This document shows, one piece after another, positions 1-8,814 of a DNA stretch of 64,000 nt. How positions within the stretch are numbered: the stretch's first letter is position 1; every line of letters starts with the position of its first letter. Made by a program: the position numbers and the translations under genes. The notes below the pieces were generated by a model. It searched no databases. It was not told the DNA's origin and saw nothing but the letters and a program-made list of their open reading frames with translations. The stretch comes from Halorientalis sp. (GTDB lineage: Archaea > Halobacteriota > Halobacteria > Halobacteriales > Haloarculaceae): positions 23,672 to 87,671 of the forward strand of contig NZ_JAQCNH010000023.1 of NCBI RefSeq assembly GCF_028275115.1, in the 5' to 3' direction.

Positions 1-804
1 GAGAACGATAACGGGGTTCTCGAACTGTTGGGCATACTTGACGGCCTGCCGAGACGCTTTCTCGACAATATCTGTCAGAGCGTTGTAGTGGTCGAACCGT
101 TCGTCCACGCGACACTCGGCGGCGTCTCTCGACTGTAGCCGCCGGAGTGCGGTGAACATCTCTTTGCGGAGGTGTCGCGCTCGACTGCCGCTGACGAGCA
201 TCGGCTTCCGTGGTACGTCGCGTTTGAGGGCACAGCCCGTTATTAACGCGCTCTCGCCTACGTCGAAGCCGATATACGTCGGGTTGTCCGGGCCGGTCGG
301 TTCTTCGACCGGGTATTCGACGGTGACGTGCAACTCTCACGACGTGCGGTGTCGCTGTAGCCGCAACTCACCCGCCTTCGCGTCTTCGGAGAGCAGGTCG
401 AACCACAGCGAGTCCTGCTCGGGGTTAATCCGAAGCGGAATCCAAAAGTTCGTCCCGCGTCCGGGCATCGGAACCTGCCACACGAAGCCGTGTTCGCGCT
501 CATCGGAGTAGTCAAACTTCGCGGCCCGATTGACGAGTCGAAGCGGATGCTCGTCGTCCAACTCCTCGGCGTTGTACGTCGAACGGAGTTTCGGGACGTA
601 GAACTTAAGCGCGTCTTTGGCTTGGTACGGCAGGTTGTAGGGCGTCACAACGTCGTTGACGGCAGACATTGTGTCGGCCCTGCTGTCGAAGGCATCGTGG
701 AGTGCTTCGCGGTAGGTGTCCGAGGGACGCTGAAGGCGTTGCTCTTTGCCCGTAGTGGGCGTGGCGAGCGTGGCCTGTAGCGTCTTCGCCACCGTCTCGG
801 ACAC
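1..804 (-). pseudogene. TnpB-family (IS605/IS1341) protein, interrupted by an in-frame stop and cut by the window edge
   Basis: The first part (155 codons from the ATG at 804) reads as the N-terminal half of a haloarchaeal TnpB/OrfB protein, the RNA-guided nuclease of IS605/IS1341 elements. It ends at a TGA at 337-339. Read through in the same frame, the sequence stays open to base 1 and continues as TnpB, including a GFDVGES stretch that matches the first RuvC aspartate region. The stop lies between 'RHRTS' and 'ELHVTVEYPVEEP', where a single base change from a TGG codon would explain it. The gene is therefore one reading frame with a nonsense mutation rather than a frameshift. The zinc-ribbon C-terminus and the expected right end with its guide RNA lie outside the window. 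Family assignment is confident. Loss of function is inferred, since readthrough cannot be excluded. Confidence 0.85.
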
Positions 805-858
805 ACCCGTAGATGTAACGTAGACAAAATCAGGTGTAACGGAGCGTAATAATAAGAT

Positions 859-996
859 ATATCACATATCAACTTTGAGGTAGACGAGGAACAGTACGAG
901 TCGCTGAAAGAGACAAAGAAGCGTCACGGTCTGACGTGGAAGGGGATGCTACCCCACGCGCAACGGGAGTTGGATTCCGGCCCGGCCACCGAATAG
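859..996 (+). pseudogene. Small IS-associated haloarchaeal protein remnant without a start codon
   Basis: A 45-residue open frame follows a TAA stop and reads I-S-H-I-N-F-E-V-D-E-E-Q-Y, then KETKKRHGLTWKGML, ending at TAG. It resembles the small conserved proteins often found beside haloarchaeal TnpB genes (recalled from family knowledge, not searched). The position where ATG would be expected is ATA, and no in-frame ATG, GTG or TTG precedes it, so it is probably not translated. It diverges from the broken tnpB, with about 55 bases between the two. The function of the family is unknown. Confidence 0.5.
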
Positions 997-1025
997 TGGT
1001 TTGTCAGTACCGTGTCGCATTCCCT

Positions 1026-1043
1026 CCCGGTCTAAAGGCCGGG
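1026..1043. repeat. Hairpin resembling an IS605-family element end
   Basis: CCCGGTC-TAAA-GGCCGGG forms a 7-bp stem (one G-T pair) with a 4-base loop. Similar hairpins bound IS200/IS605/IS1341 elements in haloarchaea and are recognised as single-stranded ends. It lies upstream of the broken tnpB, beyond the small ORF remnant, so it could mark the left boundary of that element. No second end is visible because the element leaves the window. Confidence 0.5.
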
Positions 1044-1080
1044 ATTCCCTGCTTGAAATACGATGGAACGGGCATATTGG

Positions 1081-3594
1081 TCACCCACCCTTTTTTACGC
1101 CGGTGACCTCAAACCGAGCGCCGCCTTCCTTGCTCTCGGTCACGCTTACCTCCCAGCCGTGCGCCTTCGCAATCTGCTCAACAATCCGTAGGCCAAACCC
1201 GGTTCCATCGGCTGCGGTCGAATATCCGGCTTCGAAAATCTCGTCTCGGGCGCTCTCAGGGATTCCAGAGCCCGTATCTGCCACGTAGAAGCCGTCATCC
1301 ATCGCACCGACGCGGACAGTAACGTCGTCATCCCCGTGTTCCACGGCATTTCGGTAGAGGTTCTCCAACAGTTGTTGGATCCGGTCTCGGTCGCCCTCAA
1401 CCACCCCCGGGCCGCCAACGTTGAGTGTCGCGTGGGCGGTCCCTGTGGTCTGCCAGCTTTTTTTCGCCACTGCTGTAAGGTCAACGGGTTCGTTCTCATC
1501 TATCTGATTGCCCTCTCGTGCCAGCGTCAGGAGGTCGTCTATGAGCGCCTGACTCCGCTCGATCGCATCAGCTGCTTTGAGGAGATGCTCGTTCTCGTCA
1601 CTCGCCTCTGCCAGTTCAAGATGACCCTCAGCCACGCCGAGTGGGTTCCGTAAGTCGTGGCTGACGATACTGGTGAACTCCTGTAGTTCTCGTTTGCGCC
1701 GCTCGCGCTCGGTGACGTCCTGAAACTTCGAGAATACTGACTCGACGGTTCCGTTGGCGTCAGTCACTGCGCGGTTGTGCCACTCGCAGATCAGCGTCTC
1801 GCCGTCCTTCCGGACGTTGTCGTTGATTACTCGGCGCCCGCCGTCGGCATCGAGCAGGCTCTCCACAGCGTTACCGACCCGTTCGCGGTCGTCGTCGGCC
1901 ACGATCCGTTCCCACGGCTCGCCGTGCAGCTCCGTCTCACTGTAGCCGAGTATCTCTTCGGCACGGTCGTTCACCCGTTCGAACCGGAACTCCTCGTCCC
2001 ACTGAATCGCCCCGAGCGGCGACTCCTCGAAAAACAGTGACAGTTGTTTCTGCCGCTGGCGGGCAGTCTGCTCGCGTTCTCTCCGCTCAGTGATATCTCG
2101 ACTGTTGACGATGTAACCCTCGACCGCCGGGGCGTCGAGTTGGTTGTTGCCTCGGGCCTCCAGCCAGCGCCACGAGCCGTCGGCGTGACGGGCGCGGTAC
2201 TCTATGACCGGATTCGCGTCTGTATTTTCGACCCCACGCTCGAACGCCTCAGTGAGGTCCGCGCGGTCGTCGGGATGGACGTACTCCCACGCCGTGTCAC
2301 CGATAGTTTCCTCGGGATCGTACCCGAGAATACGTTCGATCGACGGACTCTGGTATTGAAACACGCCGTCAGCATCGACGATCGAGATGATATCGCTGGA
2401 CTCCTCGACGAGCGCCTGGAACCGCCGTTCACGCTGGCGTCGTTCGCTCAGATCCCGACCAATTCCGACGAGACCAGTCACGGTTCCGTCCTCGTCGGTC
2501 AGTCGCGCACCGGTGAACTCGTAGGGGAGACGCTCGCCGTCACCGGTACGCAGGTCGGCTTCGACTGTGGCCTGTCCGTCTGCAAGCGTCTTTTGTATGG
2601 CATCGGCGATGGTCTCGCGTTCGCCCTCTGGGAATAGTTCGATCGCCTGCATATCAGCCAAGTCCTGGTCAATATGGCTCGTTATCTGATAAGCTCGCTC
2701 GTTCCACCGTCGGATGGTGCCGTCAGTATCGAGTACGTAGAACAACTCATCAAGCGCATCAACTGCCTGTTCGATGAACCGTTGTTCCGCTCTGAGTTCG
2801 CGTTCGCGTTGTTTCCGCTCGGTGATGTCGTGGACAGCACCCCGAAGTGTGCTGACGTCGTCACCCTCGGTGGCTGGCGTCATGGTCACATCCACGAGGC
2901 GTTCGTCGGCATCACGCGTCTGGAGCCGCCACGTACCCCGCGTCTGTTCGCCAGCCTCGAGTGTCTGGTTGAGCGTTTCTCGAACGTCCGCCTGGTCGTC
3001 CGGGTGGTAGAGTTCGATCGCTTCCGCTAAATCAAGGTGAGCGTCCTCGGGCAAGTCGGCGAGTCGGCGAGCACCGTCAGTCAACAGGAGAGTCTCACTC
3101 TCCACGTCGAGTTCGAATCCACCGGTATCACCGGCGAACTCCGTCAACCGCATCAGTTGCTCCTGTCTGTCGGCACGCTTGGCCTCGCGCCGTGCCTGGA
3201 CGGCATTGAGAATCCGGTTGGCGAGCAGTTCGTACCGGTCGGTGCCGGACCCCTTCTGGAGGTAGTCGGTGACGTCGGCGGCGATAGCCTCGCTGGCGAC
3301 CTCTTCGCTTCCCTTCCCGGTAAAAAGAATGAACGGAAGGTCAGGGTAGTCCTCCCGGACGGTCTGCAGGAACTCCAGCCCGTCCATACCAGGCATATTG
3401 TAATCCGAGACGACGCAATCGGGTGGGGAATCACTGACGACTTCTAATCCCTCGTCGGCGCTGGTGGCCGTTTCGACGCTGAGTTGGTCGTCTTCGCGTT
3501 CGAGAAAGGTTGCCGTCAGGTCTGTAATCGAGGGTTCGTCGTCGACGTGGAGGATCCGAATCTCCTGTTGAGAGGTAAATCGCATGCCGTGCAA
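1081..3594 (-). CDS. Hybrid sensor: receiver domain, four PAS domains and histidine kinase
   Basis: An 837-residue cytoplasmic signalling protein. An N-terminal receiver domain (about residues 12-130) has the acidic pair VDDE and a phosphoacceptor Asp64 in VSDYNMPGMDG. Three or four PAS/PAC units follow (about 150-640), each ending in a D[IL][ST]ER-type linker such as HDITER, RDLSER, RDITER and QDVTER. The kinase core has a HisKA box with His646 (VSHDLRNP), an N box (LLENLYRNAVEHG) and a G1 box (DTGSGIP) near residue 773. There are no membrane segments. This order (REC first, then PAS, then kinase) is typical of haloarchaeal sensor kinases, many of which lack a cognate regulator gene nearby, as here. 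The stimulus is unknown. The start at ATG 3594 is the first in frame; Met4 is an alternative. Confidence 0.93.
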   Translation of the reverse strand: MHGMRFTSQQEIRILHVDDEPSITDLTATFLEREDDQLSVETATSADEGLEVVSDSPPDCVVSDYNMPGMDGLEFLQTVREDYPDLPFILFTGKGSEEVASEAIAADVTDYLQKGSGTDRYELLANRILNAVQARREAKRADRQEQLMRLTEFAGDTGGFELDVESETLLLTDGARRLADLPEDAHLDLAEAIELYHPDDQADVRETLNQTLEAGEQTRGTWRLQTRDADERLVDVTMTPATEGDDVSTLRGAVHDITERKQRERELRAEQRFIEQAVDALDELFYVLDTDGTIRRWNERAYQITSHIDQDLADMQAIELFPEGERETIADAIQKTLADGQATVEADLRTGDGERLPYEFTGARLTDEDGTVTGLVGIGRDLSERRQRERRFQALVEESSDIISIVDADGVFQYQSPSIERILGYDPEETIGDTAWEYVHPDDRADLTEAFERGVENTDANPVIEYRARHADGSWRWLEARGNNQLDAPAVEGYIVNSRDITERREREQTARQRQKQLSLFFEESPLGAIQWDEEFRFERVNDRAEEILGYSETELHGEPWERIVADDDRERVGNAVESLLDADGGRRVINDNVRKDGETLICEWHNRAVTDANGTVESVFSKFQDVTERERRKRELQEFTSIVSHDLRNPLGVAEGHLELAEASDENEHLLKAADAIERSQALIDDLLTLAREGNQIDENEPVDLTAVAKKSWQTTGTAHATLNVGGPGVVEGDRDRIQQLLENLYRNAVEHGDDDVTVRVGAMDDGFYVADTGSGIPESARDEIFEAGYSTAADGTGFGLRIVEQIAKAHGWEVSVTESKEGGARFEVTGVKKGG

Positions 3595-3799
3595 AGTGTG
3601 TCTCTAGATAAAGTACGTTGCGGCAGAGTTAAACACGCAATTTTGTACCGGAGTTGAGCGGGTGGCCGGGAGTTCACTGGTGAGTGAAGTACCCCGCGCA
3701 CGGTGGCGCGAGGCGTCCGTGTTTACTCCGGCACCGCAGAGGCAACGGAGTTTAATTCCTCTCGCGCTTGACTTTGAGAGTCTTGCGCCGGCATACCGT

Positions 3800-4575
3800 C
3801 GTCGGTGACACCCGAATGCAAATTGCATCCGTGAGAGTCGGGGCCTCCACCAGCCCCCGATGCCGCCCGTCTCACCTTCCACACGCGTAAGGGTTTCGAG
3901 AGACGGCACGTTCCCATACTGCTCGTCCAACCACTCCTGCACCACGCACACTGCCGCCTTCCTATCCGCACGGTCTTGGAACCCACATTCACGGCACTTG
4001 AACCGCTTCTTCGTCCGGTTCGCACGCTCTGTGTGGTGACACTCAGTCCGAGGACACCGCTGACTCGTATACTCCGGGTCAACATCATCCGAAGGAATAC
4101 CTCGCCATGCGGTCTTGTACGTGATGACGTCTTGTTCTTCGCGGCGCTGTAGTCTGCGTGGTTCTGGTAGCCGCATCTCAGACACTCGAAGTCCTCGCCG
4201 TCGCGGTTATCGGGTGGGTGAACCAACACGTCGAACACCGCCGCGACGTGTTTTCGGGGGCTACCGGCTCCACGTCGATACCGCGTAGCTCGGCTCTGTA
4301 CTCGACGTACTGGCACAGGCGCTCGAACGCCCACTGTGGCCTCACGATGTACCGGGAAGCCGGTTACCGGTCAGCTGCTCGAACGCGATCACCGTACAGC
4401 CGTTCTCGTCGGCTTCTGCGAGGATTTCGGTAGCGATACGATGGAGCGCTGTGTGAACCGCCCTGTCTCTCTGCGACCGACAGACTGGCTGTTCCCGTGT
4501 GCCCACCGCGTATCGCACTGCCCGGTTCGGCAGACGATGGCCACTGGTCTGACGTCTCTCTCGCGGACTTGCCAC
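3800..4575 (-). pseudogene. Decayed mosaic of two TnpB-family genes
   Basis: Pieces of TnpB appear in different minus frames. A first frame (about 4342-4575) carries [20 protein letters not shown], a second (about 4200-4340) [20 protein letters not shown] and [11 protein letters not shown], and a third (about 4120-4200) the zinc-ribbon half [19 protein letters not shown]. At least two frameshifts separate them. The sequence then runs directly into a second, different TnpB C-terminus ([35 protein letters not shown]). The N-terminal half of either gene is absent. The arrangement looks like two nested or recombined elements that have since decayed. No function is expected. Confidence 0.8.
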
Positions 4576-4586
4576 CGAACGGTGTC

Positions 4587-4793
4587 ACCGGTACCGATGC
4601 GTCCGGGTTTGAGCGAGCGCGTGTTTTAACTCACTACACGAAGCGAACGAATCTCACTATCCAGCAGTTGAAGACGACACTGTTGGTCGATGCAGCGACC
4701 ACCGCTATTCTTGCTGTTCACGTGACGACAGCGCGGAAGCACGATACGCAGATTGCGCCACAGGTACTGAGACGGAACGTAGATGGAATCTAA
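4587..4793 (+). pseudogene. Fragment of an IS5/IS4-type (DDE) transposase
   Basis: About 68 codons read DASGFERARVLTHYTKR, then LKTTLLVDAATTAILAVH and TTARKHDTQIAPQ, a pattern typical of the middle part of haloarchaeal ISH (IS5-family) transposases around the first catalytic Asp region. The N- and C-terminal parts are missing, and the open frame closes after RRNVDGI. It lies head to head with the TnpB remnants and ends just before the transducer gene. It is clearly a dead fragment. The exact ISH subgroup cannot be told. Confidence 0.65.
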
Positions 4794-4803
4794 GGTGACT
4801 GTG

Positions 4804-6426
4804 CTAGTCGTCGGTCGCAGCGGTCGGCGAAGCGGATCCAGCATTTTCCGCGGCGGTATCGGCTTGGAACTTCTCGAGGTCCTCCCGGAGCGTCCCAATC
4901 TGCTCACTGAATTGGTGTGTTTCAGTCGTCATCTCATCCAACATCGCCTCCTGTTGTGATGCCGTCGCCGCCAGTTCGTCCGTGTTGGACGCCGTTTCCG
5001 AAACCGAATCCGAGAGGTCGTCCACAATCGCGACGACTTCCTGTGTCGATTCAGCCTGCTCATTGGCGGCTTGATCGACCTCTTGAACGGCCGTGTTTAC
5101 CTCGACGACATCGCCCACGATATTCTCCAGTTGCGTTATCGTCTCGCCGACCGTCTCGCTCCCGTCGGACACTCGTTGCTGAACACCCGTGATTTCCTGC
5201 CGTGTCGTTTCGACCTCGGTTTGGATGTCGTCGATGAGGGCTTCGACGTCTGCTGTTGCCGCTCGGGTTTCCTCCGCCAGTTGTTTCACCTCACCGGCGA
5301 CGACGCTGAACCCCTCGCCTGCAGTGCCCGCTCGTGCCGCTTCGATAGACGCGTTCAGCGCCAGGATGTTCGTCTCCTCAGCAATCCCGTCGATCAACTC
5401 CACAATGTCGGCCACTTCGTCCGTGATCTGTTCCAGGCTCTCGACTGCCGACACAGCTTTCTGGGTCTGGTGATTGATTTCATCCAGAGCGCTCTGTGCA
5501 TCCGAGGAATTGCGCTGTGCCTCACGACCAGTTTCCGTGACAGTCTCAGTCTGGTTCGCAATCTGGGTGACTGACGACGAGAGTTCCTCCACGGTCGCGG
5601 ACACTGTCGACAGTTCCTGAGCCGCGTTGGTCAACTGTTCCTGCTGAGTTGCACTCCGGTCGGCAATCGTATCGGCAGTGGCCGAAACCAGCGCGGACTG
5701 GTCGGCAACCTCGGTGCCGGATGCTTCGACGATCTCACTTTTGTCGTCGACTGTCTGGGCGACTGACTGCGTCTGGGCGATCAGTGCTTCGAGCGTCTCC
5801 AACGTCTCGTTCAACTGGTCCCCCACTTCGGACATAGAATCGCTCAGACTGTCCGAATCGACACGTGCCGTGAGGTCACCGTCCGCGACCGCTGATAGCG
5901 TCTCGTTGTACTCGGTCGCCTTCAATTCGAGATGTGAGGCGAGTGCGTCGGCTTCGTCCCGGTTCGCCTCAGCCTCGTCGCGAGCAGCCTCAGCCGTCTC
6001 TCTCGCTTCCTCGGCATCCTCACGGGCCTCTCGAGCCTCACTGAGTGCGCTCTCGATCGAGTCGGCGGTCCGGTCGAGTGAATCGAATATCTCACCAATT
6101 TCGTCAACCCGGCCCGTCTCGGCTTTGTCCCCGTATTCTCCGTCATCGATTCGGTTGACCTGTGCGTTGATCTGCTGAAGCGCCCGATACATTTCCGCGT
6201 AGCCGAGAAAACCGGTTGCCGCTACGACGGCCGCGATGAATATAGCCGCGAGCAAGACGCTATCGAACAGAAACACAGCGAGCGCAGGGCCAATCGTGAC
6301 CGACAGGAGAGGGCCGAGAATGAACAATCGCAAACCCAGGCCACGCCGCAGTACTGCTGGGAGGTACGGTTCGATGCCCATCGGAATCCGGCCAATCGCA
6401 GAGATGATTTGTCCAGTGACGCTCAT
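4804..6426 (-). CDS. Methyl-accepting chemotaxis transducer (Htr type)
   Basis: A 540-residue transducer that signals to the CheA/CheW complex. Two closely spaced hydrophobic helices (about residues 35-75) leave almost no extracellular loop, so it has no external ligand domain. A HAMP-like segment, a long acidic coiled coil rich in EARE/AARDEA repeats, a second HAMP-like segment ([14 protein letters not shown]) and the signalling domain follow. The hairpin tip reads [20 protein letters not shown], the most conserved part of the family. Without an outer domain it may sense a cytoplasmic or membrane signal, or work with a partner protein; no rhodopsin gene is adjacent. A small gene diverges from the same 105-base gap. 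The ligand is unknown. Confidence 0.92.
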   Translation of the reverse strand: MSVTGQIISAIGRIPMGIEPYLPAVLRRGLGLRLFILGPLLSVTIGPALAVFLFDSVLLAAIFIAAVVAATGFLGYAEMYRALQQINAQVNRIDDGEYGDKAETGRVDEIGEIFDSLDRTADSIESALSEAREAREDAEEARETAEAARDEAEANRDEADALASHLELKATEYNETLSAVADGDLTARVDSDSLSDSMSEVGDQLNETLETLEALIAQTQSVAQTVDDKSEIVEASGTEVADQSALVSATADTIADRSATQQEQLTNAAQELSTVSATVEELSSSVTQIANQTETVTETGREAQRNSSDAQSALDEINHQTQKAVSAVESLEQITDEVADIVELIDGIAEETNILALNASIEAARAGTAGEGFSVVAGEVKQLAEETRAATADVEALIDDIQTEVETTRQEITGVQQRVSDGSETVGETITQLENIVGDVVEVNTAVQEVDQAANEQAESTQEVVAIVDDLSDSVSETASNTDELAATASQQEAMLDEMTTETHQFSEQIGTLREDLEKFQADTAAENAGSASPTAATDD

Positions 6427-6531
6427 TTAGTATCGAATGTACAGGAGTGCACATTCAAAACCTCTCGGAGCAACTCACGAGCCGATATCTGGGGTAGAGC
6501 CAACTGCTGACGTAGCAATATTACAGTTCGT

Positions 6532-6912
6532 ATGACAGCTGACCTGCCCGCCGGTCTGGGCTACGAGGAACGCGACGGGATCGGCATCTGGAAAATCGAC
6601 TCGCTAGCAGAAGCTCTCGAATCCGGCGCGCTCGAAGAAGGTGAACAACACTTCCGAGAGCGCGCTGGCCAGCCCGATATGGATGGCTGTGTCGTCCAAA
6701 TCGGTGACGCAGAGACGGGCGGTTCGGAGACGCTCGAACACGTTGCCGAAGAGTGGACTGCACTGGGCGAACAAACAGGCATCGATAGGACTGCGTACGT
6801 GACCGAAGGCCTCGCCCGAATGGCGATTGCTCAAAAAAATGATGCGGCAGGCCTTACTGCGAAGGGATTCACCGACCTCGAAGAAGGACTTGCGTGGGCC
6901 AAAGAAGCCTGA
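6532..6912 (+). CDS. Small acidic protein of unknown function, possibly SpoIIAA/STAS-like
   Basis: A 126-residue soluble acidic protein starting at the ATG just after the divergent promoter gap shared with the transducer. It has no signal peptide or membrane segment. The pattern GIGIWKIDSLAEAL, then DGCVVQIGDAETGGSETLEHVAEEW and LARMAIAQKNDAAG, alternates strands and amphipathic helices as in SpoIIAA/STAS-like folds seen in many small haloarchaeal proteins. That fold call is by eye and weak. Divergent pairing with the transducer could mean a shared signal but proves nothing. Confidence 0.6.
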   Translation: MTADLPAGLGYEERDGIGIWKIDSLAEALESGALEEGEQHFRERAGQPDMDGCVVQIGDAETGGSETLEHVAEEWTALGEQTGIDRTAYVTEGLARMAIAQKNDAAGLTAKGFTDLEEGLAWAKEA

Positions 6913-7039
6913 GGAAAACCGATTGCGGGCATCCGTCGCTCGTTCTCAGCCCACGGCTTGAGGACCAGCGGTGGAAGTGCGATGCACAGCAACAGCCATG
7001 ATACAATCCGGTCATTGCTCGCCAACCGACAGCAGTGTG

Positions 7040-7534
7040 TCAGAAGCCGTCGTTGACATTTCCGTTCGCGACCAGCAGATGTCCAACAACGGTACTGACT
7101 CGCTGTAGGTCAAAAGGGCCTGCGCCCTCCGCCCACTCGGACACGGGATCGAAAGCGAAACTGTCGACGGAGAGACAATCGAAAGCATCGCGATCAACGC
7201 CGATACACTCGCAACGCTCGGCCAGTGCCAGCGAGACCCGACTGACGTTCCGGACCACGGCGTCAGCGGACCCGTCAACCGCTTCTCGGACGTTTTTGAC
7301 GTCGTAGCCGAGGACGACCACGGTAGCATCAACGCTAAATCGTTGTATCGTCGCAGTCGCGTGTCGGACAATCGGCGCGCCCGCCCACTCGGTGCGGAGT
7401 TTGTTCTCGGCCTCGTACCTGGAGCCGATACCCGCCACAAGAACGACCCCGACGGCGGTCTCTCGATTACGTTCTGTCGGGCGATCGTCGGCCCCGAACG
7501 GCGGGTCGACGACCCGAAGATCACCACGGGGCAT
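7040..7534 (-). pseudogene. MocA-like molybdenum cofactor cytidylyltransferase, truncated
   Basis: The first half fits the MobA/MocA nucleotidyltransferase family, which loads CTP onto molybdopterin for XDH/CO dehydrogenase-type enzymes. It has a GVVLVAGIGSRYEAENKL loop (consensus LAAGxSxRxGxxK), then APIVRHA, ATVVVLGYDVKNVREAVDG and ADAVVRN. After that the family pattern is lost. The GDMP-type metal-binding motif and the C-terminal third are missing, and the protein ends at 164 residues instead of about 200. An internal deletion or frameshift is the simplest reading. It sits next to genes for the FAD subunit and XdhC of an XDH-type enzyme, where a working copy would be expected. A second decayed copy lies in module B. 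Confidence 0.6.
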
Positions 7535-7692
7535 CGATCGTCATCCGTGAGCATGACAGGACCGTTCGTCGCGCTACCGAAGCTGTCGGTATCACGGAAA
7601 CGGCAGTCTGACGACACGGATACAGATACTACGGACCACAGACATACCGAGTCGGTTCCCCCGTCGTGAGACACGAGTTGACACGAGCAGCC

Positions 7693-7711
7693 ACACACGA
7701 CAAACGTGTGT
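7693..7711. promoter_or_regulatory. Inverted repeat, possible operator before the coxM-type gene
   Basis: Arms ACACACG and CGTGTGT are separated by five bases (ACAAA). It lies about 110 bases before the FAD-subunit start and shares the CACACACG/CGTGTG words found before other catabolic genes here. Regulatory function is inferred from position and recurrence. Confidence 0.4.
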
Positions 7712-7823
7712 TCCACCGTTGTAATGGTGTGTTCGACGAAGGTTTGATGATAACCGACGGCAACCGAACGGATATGTCGAACAGACGTCGCCTGGGCATG
7801 ACCAAACCGAGAGGTGATGTGTA

Positions 7824-8708
7824 ATGCACCCCGGTACGTTCGAGTACCTGAGCGCCGGGAGCGTCGGCCACGCGCTGGAACTTCTGACGGACCATCCGGA
7901 CGCCGAAGTGCTGGCAGGGGGCCACAGTCTCCTGCCAGCGATCACGAATGAGGAAGTTGATCCGGACGTCGTCGTCGACGTCAGCGAAATCGACGCCATC
8001 CAAGGTGTCGAACTGCGAAATAACGTCGTCGAGATCGGTGCGGGGACCACGTACGCAGAGCTGCAAAACGTGGAGCGACTCCAGGACGATGCCACGGCAG
8101 TCGCCGAGGCGGTCAGCGTGATCGGCGACGAGCAGGTCCGCAACTGCGGCACGATCGGCGGCAACCTCGCACACCCGGTTCGGGTGTCCGACCTGTCGGC
8201 AGCCCTTATTGCCAGTGACGCGACGATCGTCACCGTGGGGCCCCAAAGTGAGCGACGGATCGATGCCGCGGAGTTTTTTGCGCCGGCCGCGGCGACCGAT
8301 CTGGCCGCCGACGAACTCCTCACGACGGTCGAACTCCCGGTTTCGGCCGGGAACACGAGCAGCGCGTACGCGAAACAGCAGAGCGCGACCATGCGGTACA
8401 GTCTGCTCGGCGTCGCGGCACATTTGACCGTGGACGGAGGACAGGTCTCGGACGTCCGTGTCGCGGCCAACGGTGTGACCGAGCGCGGTGTCGGCCTCGA
8501 ACCCGTCGAGGACGCCCTACGTGGCGAGCCACTCGACGAGGACACTATCGAGACCGCGGCGAGCCGGGCCGGTGACGACATCGACAGTGCGGCGATGATA
8601 GACGACGACCAGGCGTCGGCGGCGTATCGCGCGGACCTCTTACCGATATACACGGAGCAGGCCCTCGAACGCGCCGCCGAGCGTGCCGGCGTTGACCTGG
8701 CCGCATGA
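7824..8708 (+). CDS. FAD-binding subunit of a xanthine dehydrogenase/CO dehydrogenase-type enzyme
   Basis: A 294-residue medium subunit (CoxM/XdhB type) that carries FAD and passes electrons from the iron-sulfur subunit to an acceptor. The PCMH-type FAD domain shows AGGHSLLP near residue 32 and RNCGTIGGNLAH near residue 105, both flavin-contacting loops. A CO_deh_flav_C-type domain follows (YAKQQSATMRYSLLGVAAHL). Length is normal. The matching small and large subunits are not adjacent but lie about 25 kb downstream at 33.6-36.6 kb, with module A in between. A XdhC maturation gene follows at once. Given the urate pathway in the window, the likely substrate is hypoxanthine/xanthine, but this cannot be read from this subunit. 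Confidence 0.9.
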   Translation: MHPGTFEYLSAGSVGHALELLTDHPDAEVLAGGHSLLPAITNEEVDPDVVVDVSEIDAIQGVELRNNVVEIGAGTTYAELQNVERLQDDATAVAEAVSVIGDEQVRNCGTIGGNLAHPVRVSDLSAALIASDATIVTVGPQSERRIDAAEFFAPAAATDLAADELLTTVELPVSAGNTSSAYAKQQSATMRYSLLGVAAHLTVDGGQVSDVRVAANGVTERGVGLEPVEDALRGEPLDEDTIETAASRAGDDIDSAAMIDDDQASAAYRADLLPIYTEQALERAAERAGVDLAA

Positions 8709-8814
8709 GACGGGACGACTACACTATTGTGGGACCGACGACCATCGGAACCGAATTGCGTCCGGCCAGTCGTCGTGTGTCGCGAACGACGGCCTTAGGA
8801 CAGCCGACCGGGAG

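Noticed and set aside
7592..8653. Open frame of 353 codons on the minus strand
   Set aside because: Antisense to the FAD subunit; Ser/Arg/Pro-rich shadow without motifs.
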